A stretch of 47,279 nucleotides of DNA from Chitinophagaceae bacterium. GTDB taxonomy: Bacteria; Bacteroidota; Bacteroidia; Cytophagales; JASGCU01. The notes beneath the pieces are model-generated. The model had not been told where the DNA came from. It did no database searches and was given only the letters and a program-made list of their open reading frames with translations. A program made the translations under genes and the position numbers. The DNA lies in assembly GCA_030053935.1 (NCBI GenBank), contig JASGCU010000008.1, forward strand, positions 3,667 to 50,945, read 5' to 3'. Shown here one piece after another: positions 7,933-16,860 of this stretch. Positions within the stretch are counted from its first letter, which is position 1; every line of letters starts with the position of its first letter.

Positions 7933-8544
7933 CTAAAAGCAGTTATTTATACACAGAGCATCTATGTGATATGTTGTTTTTTCTAAGAAAATAACTTTTT
8001 CATATCCAGCTATAGTATAATGAGTCATGATGGGAGTTTTGCGGGATGGGGTAAATGTTACCTGTAACTTCTTTTCATGTGTGTATAAAAAATTTGTTTT
8101 TAAAAAAAGTGCCTCCGCAAAAGTTATTTTTTTGTTTTTTGTGAATTGTAATACCAGTGAACGAAGAGGGAATTCCCTATCTGGTTTTTGTTGATATGTA
8201 ATAGTATACCCTTCTTTTGTAGATTCTATGAGAGAATCATAATTTCCCAAATACGCGGGTTTATTTATCTGTATATCGTGAAACAGAATAAGCTCTTTTT
8301 TCCATTGTTCGGAATGCAAATGGAGTGTTTGTGTGTCTCTCTTATTTTGAAACGTGCTTTTTTTCAAAAATACTTGATTATTCTCATATAAAAGATTCGG
8401 TTGTTGTTCTAACAATTCGTGTATATCATAATACATCCTTTGCTTTTTTACTGTTGCATTATCTTTGCAAGCACTCAAGAAAAAGAGAGAGAAGAGAGTT
8501 ATAAATATACTTGTGTGGGAATGGAAAAAAAAGAATGGTATCAA
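7933..8544 (-). CDS. Putative lipoprotein of unknown function
   Basis: 203 residues with a signal peptide and lipobox LSAC (Cys26) followed by Lys-Asp. I do not recognise the family. The mature part is hydrophilic with many beta-prone stretches, and a C-terminal region with several aromatic residues ends in CINNCF, giving two late Cys. Being followed after 15 bp by rluD suggests shared transcription rather than shared function. The start at 8544 gives a Phe-rich but plausible signal sequence. Real gene: likely, from lipobox and spacing. Confidence 0.7.
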   Translation of the reverse strand: MIPFFFFHSHTSIFITLFSLFFLSACKDNATVKKQRMYYDIHELLEQQPNLLYENNQVFLKKSTFQNKRDTQTLHLHSEQWKKELILFHDIQINKPAYLGNYDSLIESTKEGYTITYQQKPDREFPLRSLVLQFTKNKKITFAEALFLKTNFLYTHEKKLQVTFTPSRKTPIMTHYTIAGYEKVIFLEKTTYHIDALCINNCF

Positions 8545-8666
8545 GGTATGAGGTTTTAGTGTGAAATATGTTTTATGAGGGTAGTAAAAAAAGCAGACAA
8601 AAAGTCCGTAGTTTTTTTTGATGATGTGTATATGCTTTTCTACAACCCCAAAGTATTTGTTGGGAC

Positions 8667-9080
8667 TTATTTTTTTATATGAGCATACATTTCTTTTTTC
8701 AATGCTTCCATGTCGGCTTGTTTATGGGATGATTTACTATTTATATTAGTAATTAAAAAATATAATGCTTGTTTTGTGTATCCCATATTTTGGGATATTT
8801 TAGCACAGAACTCCATTTCTTCGGGAAATAGTATTCCATCTACTTTCATCATCTGTACTAAATTATAGAGCATATTAAATTTTTCATCATCGGATAAATT
8901 TACAACATTTTTTGTGTCATCTATTCTATCGAATAGTAGGTTTATTTCCTCGTCGGATAAATTATTTAATTTTCCTAATCGCATAATCATGTCTATTTCT
9001 TCCTGGGATATTATTCCGTCAATTTTCGCAAGTTGTATGAGTATATTGATGAAATAATGTGGTTCTTTTATTTTGAGCAT
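8667..9080 (-). CDS. TerB-like protein
   Basis: 137 residues with two copies of the acidic helical repeat typical of the TerB fold: LAKIDGIISQEEIDMIMRL (about 18-36) and MMKVDGILFPEEMEFCAKI (about 77-95). Each carries an Asp-Gly-x-hydrophobic-x-x-x-Glu-Glu pattern. TerB-like domains occur in tellurite-resistance operons but also alone as possible metal-binding or membrane-stress proteins. No other ter genes adjoin, so resistance to tellurite should not be assumed. No signal peptide, so cytoplasmic. Confidence 0.75.
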   Translation of the reverse strand: MLKIKEPHYFINILIQLAKIDGIISQEEIDMIMRLGKLNNLSDEEINLLFDRIDDTKNVVNLSDDEKFNMLYNLVQMMKVDGILFPEEMEFCAKISQNMGYTKQALYFLITNINSKSSHKQADMEALKKEMYAHIKK

Positions 9081-9130
9081 ATTTAAATAAGGTTTATATT
9101 GATATGTATATTGTAATAATGAATAATATA

Positions 9131-10435
9131 TTAATTTCCAAAATCGTCAAATCTAATATTTTCTTTAGGAACTCCCATATCATCTAACATTTTGAGAACA
9201 GCACTATTCATCATTGGTGGTCCGCACAGGTAGTATTCTATGTCCTCTACTTCATTGTGTTTAGATAGATAATTATCATACAATACTTTATGTATAAATC
9301 CTATATAACCATCGCCTGTTGTATCGTCTAATGATTTTTTTATTTTCCAGTTATCTTCTTCTAATGGTTCAGACAATCCTATATAGAATTTAAAATGAGG
9401 AAATTCTTTTTCTATTTTTCTAAAATGTTCTGTATAGAATAGTTCTCTTTTAGATCTTCCACCGTACCAATAAGATACTTTCCTTTTTGTTTTTTCTGTA
9501 TGAAATAGGTGAAATATATGTGAACGAAGTGGTGCCATTCCTGCTCCTCCACCTACATATACCATTTCTCTTTGTGTTGGTTGTATAAAAAATTCTCCAT
9601 ACGGACCTGATATATCTACTAAATCTCCTGGTTTGCGAGAAAAGATATAAGAAGAGCATATTCCCGGATTTACACCTTTCCAATTATTTGTTGCTCTATC
9701 CCAAGGCGGAGTGTTTATTCTGATATTGAGCATTATTTTATTCCCTTCAGCGGGATGATTTGCCATAGAATACGCTCTAAAAAGAGGTTCTTTGTTTGCC
9801 ATTTTTAAATCCCACATTTTAAATTTATCCCAATCAGATTGGTAGATTTTTGAATCGTGTTTTAAATCGGGATGAGGAGTAATGTCTATGTTTTTAAAAT
9901 CTACATAAGTAGGAGGAACGTCTATTTGTATATATCCTCCCGATTCAAATTCTAAATGTTCATTTTCAGGGAGTTTTACTACAAATTCTTTAATAAATGT
10001 AGAGACATTATAATTAGAGACAACTTCGCATTTCCATTTTTTTATTCCAAAAATTTCTTCAGGAATTTCTATATTGAGGTCATTTTTTACTTTTACTTGG
10101 CAGGCAAGTCGCATATGATTTTTTTGTTCAGATCTGCTGAGATGTCCTTGTTCTGTAGGAAGTATATCGCCCCCTCCGTCTAATACTTTACATCTGCACA
10201 TAGCACAGGTTCCTCCTCCTCCGCATGCGGAAGGCAAGAATATTTTTTGATTTCCTAATGCAGATAGTAAGCTAGACCCTGCTGGCACTACTATTGCTTC
10301 TTCTTTTTTCCCATTGATTATAATTTTTACATTTCCTTGTTGTACTAAGTTCGCATGGGCTACTAATAACAATCCTATTAATAAAAGTATGGTTATTGTA
10401 AAAGATAAAATAGAGGTTATTATAATAAAAATCAT
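9131..10435 (-). CDS. nqrF: Na+-translocating NADH:quinone reductase subunit F
   Basis: 434 residues, slightly longer than the Vibrio protein. NqrF takes electrons from NADH through FAD to a 2Fe-2S cluster and starts the Na+-pumping chain. One N-terminal membrane helix (residues 1-27) is followed by a ferredoxin domain with ligands Cys71, Cys77, Cys80 and Cys112, then an FNR-like domain with the flavin motif RAYS (220-223) and the NADH motif [12 protein letters not shown] (295-306). It is last in the minus-strand run GNAT / yicC / nqrF, 22 bp after yicC. It is separated from nqrBCDE, which lie on the other strand starting at 16861. In most genomes nqrF closes the nqrABCDEF operon, so this arrangement is rearranged. 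Confidence 0.97.
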   Translation of the reverse strand: MIFIIITSILSFTITILLLIGLLLVAHANLVQQGNVKIIINGKKEEAIVVPAGSSLLSALGNQKIFLPSACGGGGTCAMCRCKVLDGGGDILPTEQGHLSRSEQKNHMRLACQVKVKNDLNIEIPEEIFGIKKWKCEVVSNYNVSTFIKEFVVKLPENEHLEFESGGYIQIDVPPTYVDFKNIDITPHPDLKHDSKIYQSDWDKFKMWDLKMANKEPLFRAYSMANHPAEGNKIMLNIRINTPPWDRATNNWKGVNPGICSSYIFSRKPGDLVDISGPYGEFFIQPTQREMVYVGGGAGMAPLRSHIFHLFHTEKTKRKVSYWYGGRSKRELFYTEHFRKIEKEFPHFKFYIGLSEPLEEDNWKIKKSLDDTTGDGYIGFIHKVLYDNYLSKHNEVEDIEYYLCGPPMMNSAVLKMLDDMGVPKENIRFDDFGN

Positions 10436-10457
10436 TTTTTTGTAAATAGATTATAGT

Positions 10458-11336
10458 TTATATGATATTAAGTAACTGTTCTTTTATTTTTTCTACTTCG
10501 TCTTTCATTTCTACAACACTATGTTGAATTTTATAATCATTTGCTTTGGAACTCATAGTGTTTATTTCTCTTCCTATTTCTTGGGAGATAAAAGAAAGTT
10601 TTTTCCCTTGAGATGTGTTTTGTCCTTGTACCTCTTTAAAAAAATGTATGTGTTGTGATAACCTAGATTTTTCTTCGGTTATATCTAATTTTTCTAAATA
10701 ATATATCATTTCTTGTTCTAGTCTGTCTTGATTTATTTTTTCTGATGGTATCACTTGGGTTATTTTTTGAGTTATTTTTTGTCTGATATCTTGTAACCGC
10801 ATTCCATCTAATTTTTCTACATTTTCTAATGCATCATCTATTTTTTGTAAAGATTGATTTATTTTTTCGTTTATAGATGATCCTTCTTTTATTCTGTGTT
10901 CTTTGCATTCTTGCAGGGCTTGCTTACATAAAATAAAAAATTCTTCTTTTGGTATTTTTTTTTTATGTTCCGATTCTATAAATTTTATGACATTGGGTAA
11001 TTTGATTATTTCTGCAAAAACAGGTGTATGTGTTTCGTTTAAAGAGGTCGCTATTGATTTTATATTACTATAATAATATTTAAACAGTTCTTCATCTATT
11101 TTTACGTGAGTGCCAATGGGACCTTTTGATGTATAGAATATGTTAAAATGTATTTTTCCTCTTTCTAAAAAAATACTTATAATATTTCTTATTTCTGTTT
11201 CATATTCTATAAATTCTGATGGTGTTTTTAACGATATATCCAAGCTTCTCGAATTTATGGTTCTTATTTCTATTTGTATTTTATATTCTTCGGTTTCTTT
11301 GAGAGAAGAACCGAATCCGGTCATAGATTCTATCAT
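10458..11336 (-). CDS. yicC: YicC-family endoribonuclease
   Basis: 292 residues. The N-terminal YicC domain has SMTGFG at residues 4-9 and IRTINSRSLDISLKTP. The C-terminal DUF1732 domain has SFISQEIGREINTMSSKAND and ends in a helix (EMKDEVEKIKEQL). E. coli YicC is an endoribonuclease implicated in small-RNA turnover. In many bacteria the gene precedes gmk, but here it is followed by nqrF. It begins 6 bp after the GNAT gene stop, so it is in an operon with it. Confidence 0.92.
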   Translation of the reverse strand: MIESMTGFGSSLKETEEYKIQIEIRTINSRSLDISLKTPSEFIEYETEIRNIISIFLERGKIHFNIFYTSKGPIGTHVKIDEELFKYYYSNIKSIATSLNETHTPVFAEIIKLPNVIKFIESEHKKKIPKEEFFILCKQALQECKEHRIKEGSSINEKINQSLQKIDDALENVEKLDGMRLQDIRQKITQKITQVIPSEKINQDRLEQEMIYYLEKLDITEEKSRLSQHIHFFKEVQGQNTSQGKKLSFISQEIGREINTMSSKANDYKIQHSVVEMKDEVEKIKEQLLNII

Positions 11337-11342
11337 TCTGAA

Positions 11343-11795
11343 TTATTTTAAGTATTCGTATACTTGATAATGTTCTCCATTCATTCCTATTTTTGTATAA
11401 ACTTCTTGTGCAGTTTTGTTTGTTTTATTTACGTACAGTCGTATTCCCATAATTTTTGGGTCGTTTTGAATGGTATCTAATAGAAATTGATACATTTTTT
11501 TAAAAATTCCTTTTTTTCTATAATGTTTTTTCACATAGAGAGATTGTATCCACCAGACGTTTCCGTTTCTCCAGTCGCTCCATTCAAAAGTAATCAGGAG
11601 AGATGCTATTATGGTGTCTTCTAAAACAGTGACGTAATACATTCCTTTTTTAGTATCTTCAAAAACAGATTTTACCCCTCTTTCTACGGTAGTTCTGTCT
11701 AGTTTTGTATTTTCTGTTTCTAATGCCATCTGTATTTGAAAATCTACAATATACAAATAATCATTTATTTCCGCTTTTCTCATCAAGAAGTTCAT
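11343..11795 (-). CDS. GNAT-family N-acetyltransferase
   Basis: 150 residues with the GNAT fold: an N-terminal IRKA-like strand (MRKAEINDYLYIVDF), the central strand WWIQSLYVKKHYRKKGIFKKMYQ with the acetyl-CoA pyrophosphate loop in R/Q-x-x-G-x-G/A position (YRKKGI), and the late Asn-x-x-A-x-x-x-Y motif (NKTAQEVYTKIGM). The acceptor substrate is unknown. An alternative start at the fifth codon would put Met directly at MRKAE and is equally plausible. First gene of the run with yicC and nqrF. Confidence 0.85.
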   Translation of the reverse strand: MNFLMRKAEINDYLYIVDFQIQMALETENTKLDRTTVERGVKSVFEDTKKGMYYVTVLEDTIIASLLITFEWSDWRNGNVWWIQSLYVKKHYRKKGIFKKMYQFLLDTIQNDPKIMGIRLYVNKTNKTAQEVYTKIGMNGEHYQVYEYLK

Positions 11796-11864
11796 TTTTT
11801 CAAAAGATAAAACTGTGATTTTTGGATAAGATAAAAAATCACACTGTTTAAATATAGGGTTTAT

Positions 11865-12560
11865 TTATTCGTCTTTCATTCCTATATATTGTAATATATA
11901 GTAAATAAGAGTGGTGAGAGATGCTATAGCGGCTACTACGTATGTCATAGCTGCCCATTTAAGTGCGTCTTTTGCTATTTCGTGTTCTTGAGTAGTTACT
12001 ATTCCTTTTTGATTAATCCAAGCGAGTGCTCTGCTACTAGCATCAAATTCTACGGGTAATGTTATGAGTGATACGAGTGTCACTATAAAATGGCATCCTA
12101 TAACAATCAAAAGAATTGTTGGTAAAGAAGACATTCCTGTCAATGCTATTCCTCCAAAAAGAGTCACAAAAAATATTATGTTGAGTATTCTGGCACTTAC
12201 ATTTTGAATGGGAACCATCATAGATCTTATTTGTAAAAAAGAGTAAGCGGTTGCGTGTTGCACTGCATGTCCACATTCGTGAGAGGCTACTGCTGCTGCT
12301 GCTACCGAACGACTTTCGTATACATCAAGGCTCAAATTTACAGTTTTATCTAATGGATTATAATGATCGGTGAGCTCCCCTTCTACGCATATAACTTTTA
12401 CATCGTAGATGCCGTGGTCTATGAGCATTTTTTCTGCTATTTCTTTTCCTGACATATTGGAATAGAGTCGTATTTGAGAATACTCTTTAAATTTATTTTT
12501 CAGCTTGTTGCTTACGAGCCAGCTGACTATCATAAAAAAAATTCCTATTATGAATATCAT
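11865..12560 (-). CDS. YugP-like zinc metallopeptidase
   Basis: 231 residues of the neutral zinc metallopeptidase family (PF04298, B. subtilis YugP type). The zinc motif HECGH lies at 94-98 with a further His102, in the context AAVASHECGHAVQHA. An N-terminal membrane anchor (residues 1-17) is followed by three C-terminal membrane helices around 123-150, 155-170 and 200-225. Membrane protease of unknown substrate. Stand-alone gene; its upstream region holds the long gene-poor stretch 12561-13220. Confidence 0.9.
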   Translation of the reverse strand: MIFIIGIFFMIVSWLVSNKLKNKFKEYSQIRLYSNMSGKEIAEKMLIDHGIYDVKVICVEGELTDHYNPLDKTVNLSLDVYESRSVAAAAVASHECGHAVQHATAYSFLQIRSMMVPIQNVSARILNIIFFVTLFGGIALTGMSSLPTILLIVIGCHFIVTLVSLITLPVEFDASSRALAWINQKGIVTTQEHEIAKDALKWAAMTYVVAAIASLTTLIYYILQYIGMKDE

Positions 12561-12840
12561 ATAATTTTAAGTTTACAGTTTAATGAAATATATTTTTTTT
12601 AATTGTTGTTACGATTTTTTTAGATGTGTAGATAATACTTATTTTAATTATACTCATAAATGTATATTACAATTCTTTACCTATTTTTTATTTTTTATAT
12701 ATAATTATAATAATTTTTTTATTCTTTTATAACAAAAAATATAAAAAACATTGTTTTTATACCCAAATTAATTTGCATTTATGAAAAGTAAATTTTTCTA
12801 AATCCATCCATTCAGTTATTTTGGAACAAATGAAAATGTA

Positions 12841-12866
12841 ATGTCAACAAACTTTTTAGTTGACAT
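12841..12866. terminator. Possible intergenic hairpin or terminator
   Basis: ATGTCAAC and GTTGACAT form a perfect 8-bp stem with a 10-base loop. A short T-rich tail follows on the plus strand (GCATAGTTTTTA). It lies far from any stop codon, so a role as terminator is uncertain; it could also be an operator-like palindrome. Confidence 0.25.
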
Positions 12867-12986
12867 GCATAGTTTTTAATATTTTTGAAAAAGTATAAAA
12901 GAGAGCTTCTCTAATATATTCTTTTTTTCTATAGGATCTGTTGTTTATTACTATTTTTCGCATACACTTCCATAATCTTTCTATAG

Positions 12987-13080
12987 AGGGGTTCTAAAAA
13001 TGCAAGTCCTAAAACGGTATCCCTTAAAAACCAATACTAACCAACACTTTTTTTGAAGGCATCAATTTTTAGAACTCATC
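12987..13080. repeat. 94-bp MITE-like (A) repeat, copy 1
   Basis: Begins AGGGGTTCTAAAAATGCAA and ends ATCAATTTTTAGAACTCATC, so the ends are inverted copies (GRGTTCTAAAAATTG). A second copy of equal length is at 39030-39123, alignable across its whole length with scattered substitutions and a small gap. Inside, the words GTCCTAAAAC and CCCTTAAAAACCAAT repeat the end motif in direct orientation at roughly 17-bp steps. Non-coding. The structure fits a non-autonomous element or paired IS ends. Confidence 0.6.
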
Positions 13081-13220
13081 TTTTAAAAATTTTAAATCTT
13101 TTTCCGATATAACTATTTTCAATAACGGTTTCATTTTTTAATAAAATATTATTGTATTGTAATTTTTATTATTTTTCAAATTAATTTCTATTTTTTTAAT
13201 GGAATGAGTATACTTCTTAT

Positions 13221-14552
13221 TTATCCAGGATAAGTATTTTCTATAAAATGTATATCCTCATTTTCGAGTTCTTTCATGAGGGGAGCGTATATTTCTTTTA
13301 TAGTGGGAATGAATACACCTGTTATATTAATAGTACCTGAAAGGATTAATTTTGCTGTATAGGCAAGTGGGAGACCTACTGTTTTGGACATAGCGGTTTT
13401 GAGAGCATTTTCTCCTTTTATTACGAGATGAGAATTGATTTTTTGCATCTTTTGTGAGGCATCTTTGAACTGGAATTTATGAATCATAACTATCATATCT
13501 TTTTCATTTGGCAACATGGTCCATTTTTTCATCAATATATGCTCTAATATCTGTGCGGGGCTTCCTCTTTTCAGTCCTATTATTTCATCATCAAAAATAC
13601 CTATCCATTTTAGTTTATATAACTCTGTTTTTCCTACATATTTAGGCATATAATGGCGTAAACTGGGCGCTCTTTTGTAAAAACCAGATGGGATAAACAT
13701 ATCTAAAAACTGCCCATGTGTTATGTTTTCAATGTCTTCTAATATATAAGAATCATCGGTTAGTCCTAATTGGACGAAAATATTCCATGCTTTACAAAAA
13801 CCATATCTTCGAAGAGTTCCTCTGTAAATAGTTTTTGCTTCCATTATATTATATTCGGAAAGATATGCGAGAGAATCTCTATTAGCATACCCTTCAAAGG
13901 TGCCGTGTTCAGGTATATTTATTATTTCTGTTCTTTCAAACAGGCGATTGTAAGGAATGTATTTTTTCTTATCATTTTTTTGGAAAACAGAAGTTCCTTG
14001 CCCTGCAAGGACTACATTTCGGGGATTCCAAGTGAATTTATAATCCCAAGGATTGTTCTTTTCGGCAAGTAAACCCCCTGTAAATGATTCAAAACTGTGA
14101 ATAGTGCCTCCATCGTTCTTGATTCTATCAATAATACTCATAGCAGATATATGGTCTAAACCAGGATCCAATCCCAATTCCATTATTATACAAGAATTAT
14201 TTGCCTTCACAATGGGTTCTAAACTTTTTATTTCAGCACTCATATACGAAGCGGTTATAAGCGGGATTCCTTTATTGGCGCATGTCTTTGCTACCAAAAT
14301 ATGAAATTTTACAGGAAGCAGAGAAATAACCAGGTTTGCATCTGAAATCTCAAGTTCCCTTTGTTCGTCATTATTTACATCAAAAATAAGGCTTTGTGTT
14401 TTGTATTTTCCCTTAAATTCTGTGTGAATCCACTCTGTATTTAAGTCCCCAATCCAAACATTCCATCCTTCTTTCTCTTGATTTTTTAACAGGTATTCTA
14501 TTAAAAAATAAGAAGAACGTCCTGCTCCTAGCAATAGTATTTTTTTTTGCAT
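13221..14552 (-). CDS. Saccharopine dehydrogenase-like oxidoreductase
   Basis: 443 residues. The N-terminal Rossmann segment KKILLLGAGRSSYFLIEYL (residues 3-21) binds NAD(P). Later segments NLVISLLPVKFH, ITASYMS, ELGLDPGLDHISAM and FTGGLL...PWDYKFTWNP are typical of saccharopine reductase/dehydrogenase (glutamate-forming) in the LYS9/AASS family. In bacteria this enzyme is usually part of lysine degradation through saccharopine to aminoadipate semialdehyde. The partner lysine-ketoglutarate reductase is not in the window. Preceded after 21 bp by a small exported protein gene, possibly co-transcribed. Confidence 0.88.
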   Translation of the reverse strand: MQKKILLLGAGRSSYFLIEYLLKNQEKEGWNVWIGDLNTEWIHTEFKGKYKTQSLIFDVNNDEQRELEISDANLVISLLPVKFHILVAKTCANKGIPLITASYMSAEIKSLEPIVKANNSCIIMELGLDPGLDHISAMSIIDRIKNDGGTIHSFESFTGGLLAEKNNPWDYKFTWNPRNVVLAGQGTSVFQKNDKKKYIPYNRLFERTEIINIPEHGTFEGYANRDSLAYLSEYNIMEAKTIYRGTLRRYGFCKAWNIFVQLGLTDDSYILEDIENITHGQFLDMFIPSGFYKRAPSLRHYMPKYVGKTELYKLKWIGIFDDEIIGLKRGSPAQILEHILMKKWTMLPNEKDMIVMIHKFQFKDASQKMQKINSHLVIKGENALKTAMSKTVGLPLAYTAKLILSGTINITGVFIPTIKEIYAPLMKELENEDIHFIENTYPG

Positions 14553-14573
14553 ATTAATAAAAATAAATGAGAT

Positions 14574-15122
14574 TTAATATTCTAAATAGTGCATGTGTGC
14601 TTTTAAATGATCTATAGATTTTGTGATGTGGTTCATGTATTTTTTGAGTTCTAACTCTAATAGAATTTCTTCCTCATCGCCGCTTGCCTCACCAATGTCA
14701 TTATTTTTCTTGTCTCTATCCACTTCTCTTTTATTGGAGCATTCTTTTTTGAGTGTTCTGATAAAATTTTTAGAATTGTATTCTTTTTCTACTTTTTTTA
14801 TTTCTAAAAGAATCTTTTCAATTTTTTTATCGAGAGATTCATTATATTTTTCTTCCAATTTAAAAAAAAGCATACTATCGTATTTATGAATAGAAATAAG
14901 CGTTTTTTCTAACTCTGTTTGATATTTCTTATTATTACAATAATTTCCTACACCTGCTACTGTTGATAATTCTTTTGAATATTGGGTATCCCAATTTTCT
15001 ACTATTTTTTCAAAGTTCTCTCGTATTTTTGAAAAATCACTTTCTTTTCCCTGTGCAAATGCACAATTACAAACCCCTACATAAAAAATAAAAAAAACTA
15101 CTTTTCTCTTTTGGTAAAACAT
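14574..15122 (-). CDS. Small exported coiled-coil protein, unknown
   Basis: 182 residues from the ATG at 15122, chosen because it begins a good signal peptide (MFYQKRKVVFFIFYVGVCNC then AFAQ cleavage). A longer frame from 15197 would add an unlikely hydrophobic leader. The mature part is highly charged and helical, rich in Lys and Glu, and is probably coiled coil (about 50-110), with an acidic stretch GEASGDEEE before a C-terminal helix with several His. I do not recognise a family. It sits 21 bp before the saccharopine dehydrogenase gene. Confidence 0.6.
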   Translation of the reverse strand: MFYQKRKVVFFIFYVGVCNCAFAQGKESDFSKIRENFEKIVENWDTQYSKELSTVAGVGNYCNNKKYQTELEKTLISIHKYDSMLFFKLEEKYNESLDKKIEKILLEIKKVEKEYNSKNFIRTLKKECSNKREVDRDKKNNDIGEASGDEEEILLELELKKYMNHITKSIDHLKAHMHYLEY

Positions 15123-15335
15123 AAAAATGAATGGTAATTGGTTAAAGTATACTATATATAGAACGGTAAAAATTAAAAAAATAATTATATTATACAATTT
15201 ATCTACAACATTATATAAAAATAATTAAAATAAAAATCAAAACCAATAAAAATCAAAATATATATCTTAATTATATATCTTGCTAATTATAAAAAATATA
15301 AAATCACATTATAATAATTTATTTGAGAATAGAGT

Positions 15336-16037
15336 ATGAGATGCATTATTTTCGGATTAGGAAATTTTGGAAGCACCCTTTGTAAAACATTAACCATAAT
15401 GGGACACGAAGTGGTAGGAGTAGATAAAAAAATGGATAAAGTAGAACTCCATAAAGAATATATAACTCACACAGTATGCTTAGATTCTACCGATAAACAA
15501 GCAATTAATACACTTCCGATAGATGATGCGGATATTGTTATGGTTACTATTGGAGAAGACGAAGGAGCATCCATTCTTACTACCGCATTAGCGAAGCAGA
15601 TGAAAGCAAAACGAATCATTGTAAGAGTATTAAGCCCCGTTCAAAAAGCCGTTATGGAAGCAATGGATGTAAAAGAATTTATTATGCCCGAGCAAGATTC
15701 CGCAGAACGACTCGCAAGAAATCTTGATTTCACTGGAATAATAAATAATATAGAAATAACCGACGAATACAGCGTAGTAGAAGTAATAGTTCCCAAAAAA
15801 TACGAAGGAATGGCTCTCAAAGAAATACCCATCCATAAAAAATATGGTATTAATATATTAGCTATTATTGAATACGATAAAGAATCCAATAATCCCTTTG
15901 AAGAAAATATTACAGGTGAAAGAAAACACATCAGAAATATTTTATCCGCAGATGAAAAAATCCAAAAGGATACCCATTTACTCTTATTCGGAAATACATC
16001 ACAAATCAAAAAAATGTTAGAAAGCACTACAGAATAA
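15336..16037 (+). CDS. TrkA/KtrA-like potassium uptake regulatory subunit
   Basis: 233 residues: one RCK_N nucleotide-binding domain (GLGNFG at 7-12, acidic end of strand 2 at Asp30 in GVDKK) and an RCK_C domain (about 145-225, SVVEVIVPKKYEGMALKEI). A single-RCK protein of this length resembles KtrA or a half-size TrkA, the cytosolic ring that gates a Trk/Ktr K+ channel in response to nucleotides. No membrane subunit adjoins. It is followed after 16 bp by a TPR protein gene and then by nqrB. Confidence 0.9.
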   Translation: MRCIIFGLGNFGSTLCKTLTIMGHEVVGVDKKMDKVELHKEYITHTVCLDSTDKQAINTLPIDDADIVMVTIGEDEGASILTTALAKQMKAKRIIVRVLSPVQKAVMEAMDVKEFIMPEQDSAERLARNLDFTGIINNIEITDEYSVVEVIVPKKYEGMALKEIPIHKKYGINILAIIEYDKESNNPFEENITGERKHIRNILSADEKIQKDTHLLLFGNTSQIKKMLESTTE

Positions 16038-16053
16038 TAATAAAACAAATAAC

Positions 16054-16734
16054 ATGAAAAAACAAATTTTTATAGCCCCCATCATCTTAACAATACTTTC
16101 TTCTGTATATGCACAAGCACAAGATTATGTACAACAGCAAAGACAAGTATTTGAAATGGCAAAAGCCTTTAATGATCCGTTAGTGGCAAGAACCGCTCTC
16201 TATAATATCATCACATTAGAAAAAAACTCATTGTTATTAGACACTCTTGCCCTCTATTATTACCAATACCAAAATTATACCTCATCTCTTTTAGTTGCAC
16301 AAGAAGCACTAAAGTATAATACAGATAACAATCTTATGAGAGAACTCCTAGCCATCAGCTACGAAGAATTAGGAGTAAAAGACAAAGCACTTGCAGAATA
16401 CGAAACACTCTATCTCAAAAACAACTCATTTTCTACTCTTTATAAAATTGCTTTCTTACAATACCAATTAAAAAGATATGTAGAAGCATCTACTTCCTTA
16501 GATATTTTATTTCAAAAAAAAGAAACTAAAGAAGAAAAAATGATATTTACCAAGTTAGACAAAACAACTCAAGAAGTCCATTTTCATTCGGTTCTGCATT
16601 ATATAAAAGGACTTATTGCATCAGAACAAAATAAAATTCAGGAAGCGAAGCAAATATTTTTAAAATCTTTAGAAATAACACCTCAATTTGAACAAGCTCA
16701 AATATCTCTGCGAGAATTACAACAAAAAAAATAA
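16054..16734 (+). CDS. Exported TPR-repeat protein
   Basis: 226 residues. A signal peptide (MKKQIFIAPIILTILSSVYA, cut near AQA) is followed by tandem tetratricopeptide-like helices across 35-220, for example TDNNLMRELLAISYEELGVK and the closing AKQIFLKSLEITPQFEQA. TPR units are protein-binding scaffolds. The partner is unknown. It lies 16 bp after the TrkA-like gene and 126 bp before nqrB. Confidence 0.85.
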   Translation: MKKQIFIAPIILTILSSVYAQAQDYVQQQRQVFEMAKAFNDPLVARTALYNIITLEKNSLLLDTLALYYYQYQNYTSSLLVAQEALKYNTDNNLMRELLAISYEELGVKDKALAEYETLYLKNNSFSTLYKIAFLQYQLKRYVEASTSLDILFQKKETKEEKMIFTKLDKTTQEVHFHSVLHYIKGLIASEQNKIQEAKQIFLKSLEITPQFEQAQISLRELQQKK

Positions 16735-16739
16735 TTTTG

Positions 16740-16790
16740 TAAAAAATCATTTGAATTTTATAAATTTCAATCGTTTTTTGGAAAAACACT
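16740..16790 (+). terminator. Weak candidate terminator after the TPR gene
   Basis: An imperfect palindrome around TTGAATTTTATAAATTTCAA is flanked by AAAAAA on the left and TTTTTT on the right, shortly after the TPR stop. The stem is AT-only and has mismatches, so strength is doubtful. If real, it would separate the TrkA/TPR pair from nqrBCDE. Confidence 0.3.
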
Positions 16791-16860
16791 AAAAATATTT
16801 TTAAAATAATAAAATTACTAAAAACTACATTTTATTACACAATTATTATCTATCAATTGA

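Larger units (their letters stand above)
12561..13220. other. 660-bp gene-free AT-rich region with hairpin and A repeat
   Basis: No gene I can support. It holds an 8-bp perfect stem ATGTCAAC (12841-12848) / GTTGACAT (12859-12866) with a 10-base loop, and the 94-bp repeat at 12987-13080. A 21-codon minus-strand frame at 13069-13134 ends inside the repeat and may be a gene remnant. The region separates saccharopine dehydrogenase from the protease gene, both on the minus strand, and should contain the promoter of the latter. Confidence 0.5.

Noticed and set aside
8575-8682. 35-codon plus-strand frame between the TerB-like gene and the lipoprotein gene
   Set aside because: It overlaps the terB stop on the opposite strand, has no recognisable motif, and is within the size expected by chance in AT-rich DNA.
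15641-16048. 135-codon minus-strand frame inside the TrkA-like gene
   Set aside because: It is entirely antisense to a well-supported RCK-domain protein; the Phe/Ser-rich content is typical of a shadow frame.
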